DNA of 64,000 nucleotides from CBFGRV01 sp965651265 (lineage in GTDB: Bacteria; Bacteroidota; Rhodothermia; Rhodothermales; VXPQ01). The position numbers and the translations under genes are program-made. Below the pieces are notes generated by a model, which searched no databases, was not told where the DNA came from, and worked only from the letters and a program-made list of their open reading frames with translations. How positions within the stretch are numbered: the first letter of the stretch is position 1; every line of letters begins with the position of its first letter. Location: the NCBI GenBank assembly GCA_965651265.1, contig CBFGRV010000016.1:1-64000 (forward strand). The letters run 5' to 3'. Shown here piece after piece: positions 61,938-64,000 of the stretch.

Positions 61938-62330
61938 ATGGAAACAAGCCCTGAACGCGAATCACCAGAGAGGAAAATTGGTCCTACCGTCTCGAAGGAT
62001 AAGTGGCTCAACCATGCTCTTGCCAAGCTTTCGCGAGGTTACGTGTTGATCGTCGGCACCGAACGGAAGACCGCCAATTTCCATTCTGCCGAGAAAGGCT
62101 ACGAGATGTGCGCGTATAACGTGGCACGCCAGTTGATCCGCGATGGGCACGTGCACAAAGTCCGCGACCATCATCTCGGCGAAGTCTACGAGTTGGTGAC
62201 CGCGCCTCCTACGGCCGGCCGCTCCCAGAGGAAGGCCGCCAGCAGTGCCGATGATGAGTTCGAGATTCTCCTCAACGAGCTCGAGCGCGACAATAAGGAC
62301 GAGTCGGCTGCCGAAGCACCTCTTGCCTGA
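61938..62330 (+). CDS. Small hypothetical protein, 130 aa
   Basis: I do not recognise this protein. The first 20 residues are polar and acidic. Residues 25-90 look folded: KWLNHALAKLSRGYVLIVGT, then YEMCAYNVARQLIRDGHV and HHLGEVYELV resemble the helices and wing of a winged-helix domain, though this is only a guess. The last 40 residues are a charged, probably disordered tail (DDEFEILLNELERDNKDE). It stands alone on the plus strand between the mscS operon and the GCS2-CBS gene, with which it converges (3-bp gap). The leader contains a GC-rich hairpin. Confidence 0.6.
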   Translation: METSPERESPERKIGPTVSKDKWLNHALAKLSRGYVLIVGTERKTANFHSAEKGYEMCAYNVARQLIRDGHVHKVRDHHLGEVYELVTAPPTAGRSQRKAASSADDEFEILLNELERDNKDESAAEAPLA

Positions 62331-62333
62331 GGC

Positions 62334-64000
62334 TCACGAAGCCAGGCTGTCGTCGAGCAGCCTTCCGGCGATGTGAATGAAGTCCGTCTCCGTGATGAGC
62401 CCGATCAGGTGACCGTCGCGCACCACCGGAAGCGCCCCGATGCGGTGTGTGCGCATGAGTCGTACGGCCTCGACCGTGGGGGTCTCGGGCGTTACCGCAA
62501 TCGGATCTCGCACCATGATATCCTTGACGGGCATGGCCTCGCGCGGCTCGGCGCGGTCGCCGTCCTGCGCCAGGAAACGCAGGAGGCTTCGATGGGTAAC
62601 GAGCCCGACCAGTCGATGCTCGTGATCCTCTACGAGCACATGCCGGATGCGCTGCCAGTCCATCAGGCAGGCGACGAGCTCAACCAGCTCCTCTTCGTTC
62701 ACCGTGATCAGGTCGGTGCTCATGTACTGCTCGACGCGTGATTTCTCCATTCGCCGCGGACGAGGCCCCTCTTCGAGCGCCGCCAGTGTCCATTCGTGCA
62801 CCGGCGCGCCCGTCTTCTGCCGATGTACCATGGCCGCCACCAGTGCGCTGAGTCGTTCGGAACGACTGCCGTTCTTCTTCATCGCATTGAGGGAATCGAG
62901 CTGCCACTGAGAGCCTGTCTGCCGCGACTCCACGCGCTCTCGGATGATACCCGTGTATCGATCGATATCTGATTCGTCGATGCCCGACGCCCGCAGCCCC
63001 TCGGCCGCCATCGGAAGCAGCTCCTCCTGGATGAGCACGCTCGACGGAACGCGTCGATTCCTGATCCACGTCATCTGAGACCCGAGCCCCAGTCGGGCCG
63101 CCGCGATGAAGTTCGTCTTGGCATCATCGAAATCCATCACGCGTCGGATGTCGGGATACTCGCGTGAGAGCGCGCTGACGAGCCCGAACCAAAACGCTGC
63201 GTTCGCCACCTCATCGACGGCCGTCGGACCCGAGGGGAGGATGCGATTCTCGATGCGAAGGTGCGGTCGCCCCTCCGTGACACCGTAGCAAACGCGATTC
63301 CAGCGGTACACCGTGCCGTTGTGCAGCTGGAGGGCGCGCAGCGACGGCACGCCGCCCCGGTCCAGGACCTCGAAAGGATCCTCCACGTCGCCCGCGGTCA
63401 GAAGGACGCGGAATCGAGAAATGTCCTCCTTGATGATCTCGAGCACCGATTCGTTCACCCAGTCATTCCCGAAGTGCACGCGCGGGCTCATCTCGCGCAG
63501 GTAGAGGTTCGAGCTCCGCGTATCGACCGCCTGCTGGAAAAGCGCGATCCGCGTCTCCCTCCAGAGGCGTTTTCCGAAGAGCAACGGCGAGTTCGTGGCG
63601 GCGGCGAGCACAGGGGCGGCCACGGTCTGGGCCACATTGTACAGGCTAGCAAACTCGTCCGGGTGAACCTGAAAGTGCGTCTGGAAGCTGGTATTGCACC
63701 CCTCCAGCGTAATGGATTCGTGCTTGATGTAGAGCTCGTCCGTACCGCGGATGTGCAACTCGGCCGGCCCGCCTCGTAGCCGCGATATGGCATCGTTGAG
63801 CGCGTAGTACCGCGGCGATGGGGTCATGCTGCTCAACTCCAGATCCGTGAGCGTGATGGTGGGCAGGATGCCGACCATCACCACATCGCAATCGAGCCGG
63901 CCCACCACATCGCGAATGTAGGCCATCTTTTCGTCGATCTTTTCCTCGATCGTTCGGAGGCAGCGACCCGTGAACCGCTGGGGTTCGAGGTTGAACTCGA
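62334..64000 (-). CDS. Glutamate-cysteine ligase-like (GCS2) enzyme fused to CBS domains, partial
   Basis: At least 554 residues; the frame stays open to the right edge, so the N-terminus is missing. The first visible part EFNLEPQRFTGRCLRTIEEK and the following VVMVGILPTITLTDLEL belong to the GCS2/carboxylate-amine ligase fold, with the EP pair typical of its ATP site. SFQTHFQVHPDEFASLYN and RIENRILPSGPTAVDEVANA are further family segments. Such enzymes join glutamate to an amine or to cysteine. The C-terminal 140 residues contain two CBS motifs (VEQYMSTDLITVNEEELVEL and VKDIMVRDPIAVTPETPTVE), which bind adenine nucleotides and usually regulate. Which amine or amino acid is used is unknown. 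Confidence 0.8.
   Translation of the reverse strand, partial: EFNLEPQRFTGRCLRTIEEKIDEKMAYIRDVVGRLDCDVVMVGILPTITLTDLELSSMTPSPRYYALNDAISRLRGGPAELHIRGTDELYIKHESITLEGCNTSFQTHFQVHPDEFASLYNVAQTVAAPVLAAATNSPLLFGKRLWRETRIALFQQAVDTRSSNLYLREMSPRVHFGNDWVNESVLEIIKEDISRFRVLLTAGDVEDPFEVLDRGGVPSLRALQLHNGTVYRWNRVCYGVTEGRPHLRIENRILPSGPTAVDEVANAAFWFGLVSALSREYPDIRRVMDFDDAKTNFIAAARLGLGSQMTWIRNRRVPSSVLIQEELLPMAAEGLRASGIDESDIDRYTGIIRERVESRQTGSQWQLDSLNAMKKNGSRSERLSALVAAMVHRQKTGAPVHEWTLAALEEGPRPRRMEKSRVEQYMSTDLITVNEEELVELVACLMDWQRIRHVLVEDHEHRLVGLVTHRSLLRFLAQDGDRAEPREAMPVKDIMVRDPIAVTPETPTVEAVRLMRTHRIGALPVVRDGHLIGLITETDFIHIAGRLLDDSLAS

Overview
The window is 64 kb of dense, GC-rich bacterial chromosome with about 56 protein genes, one tRNA and no insertion sequence, phage, CRISPR or rRNA that I can see. 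It carries PorU and PorV of the type IX secretion system (T9SS) and several proteins ending in T9SS sorting domains, which places it in the FCB group. High GC, Na+ symporters, a possible TAnnTTTG promoter and weak Shine-Dalgarno use suggest a member of the Rhodothermota (Rhodothermales-like, probably marine). The phylum is an inference from gene content, not a measured placement.

Layout. 1-6.5 kb: haem genes (hemF running off the left edge, hemE) with an RluA-type pseudouridine synthase, a PrsW-like membrane protease, a polyprenol kinase-like protein, a lipase and a polysaccharide deacetylase. 6.6-13 kb: HD hydrolase, histone-deacetylase-like amidohydrolase, hpt, tilS, mutL. 13-21 kb: cdsA, a DUF2007 protein, a CPBP protease, tRNA-Arg(CCG), a TPR lipoprotein-like or periplasmic protein, a dicarboxylate symporter, a DUF5683 protein and a TlpA-like thioredoxin. 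21-33 kb: a minus-strand T9SS locus (porU, porV, a secreted M6-like protein whose HExxH is gone, and a gluzincin/propeller/beta-barrel fusion).

33-43 kb: an orphan histidine-kinase dimerisation domain, MBL hydrolase, Lon-N domain protein, Na+/solute symporter, an outer-membrane protein, nth, nadA, a LolD-type ATPase, an NtrC-type regulator and a TPR membrane protein. 43-50 kb: gap-pgk, an amidinotransferase-fold hydrolase, a TIGR04283-type glycosyltransferase, msrP without msrQ, DUF3592, HNH and NUDIX proteins. 50-57.7 kb: a secreted protein that is little more than a T9SS sorting domain, facing a small lipoprotein, then btuD-like/pduO, an M23 peptidase, a YkvA protein and a tandem pair of ATP/ADP-translocase-family transporters. 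57.7-64 kb: a translationally coupled trio (MscS channel, Omp85-type barrel, secreted protein with kinase-like motifs), a small unknown protein, and a glutamate-cysteine-ligase-like enzyme fused to CBS domains that runs off the right edge.

Most of the window is housekeeping. The two stretches that look least explained are the T9SS-linked four-gene envelope locus at 21.1-33.0 kb and the coupled mscS/Omp85/kinase-like operon at 57.7-61.7 kb. Both are proposed below as candidate undescribed envelope systems on sequence logic only.
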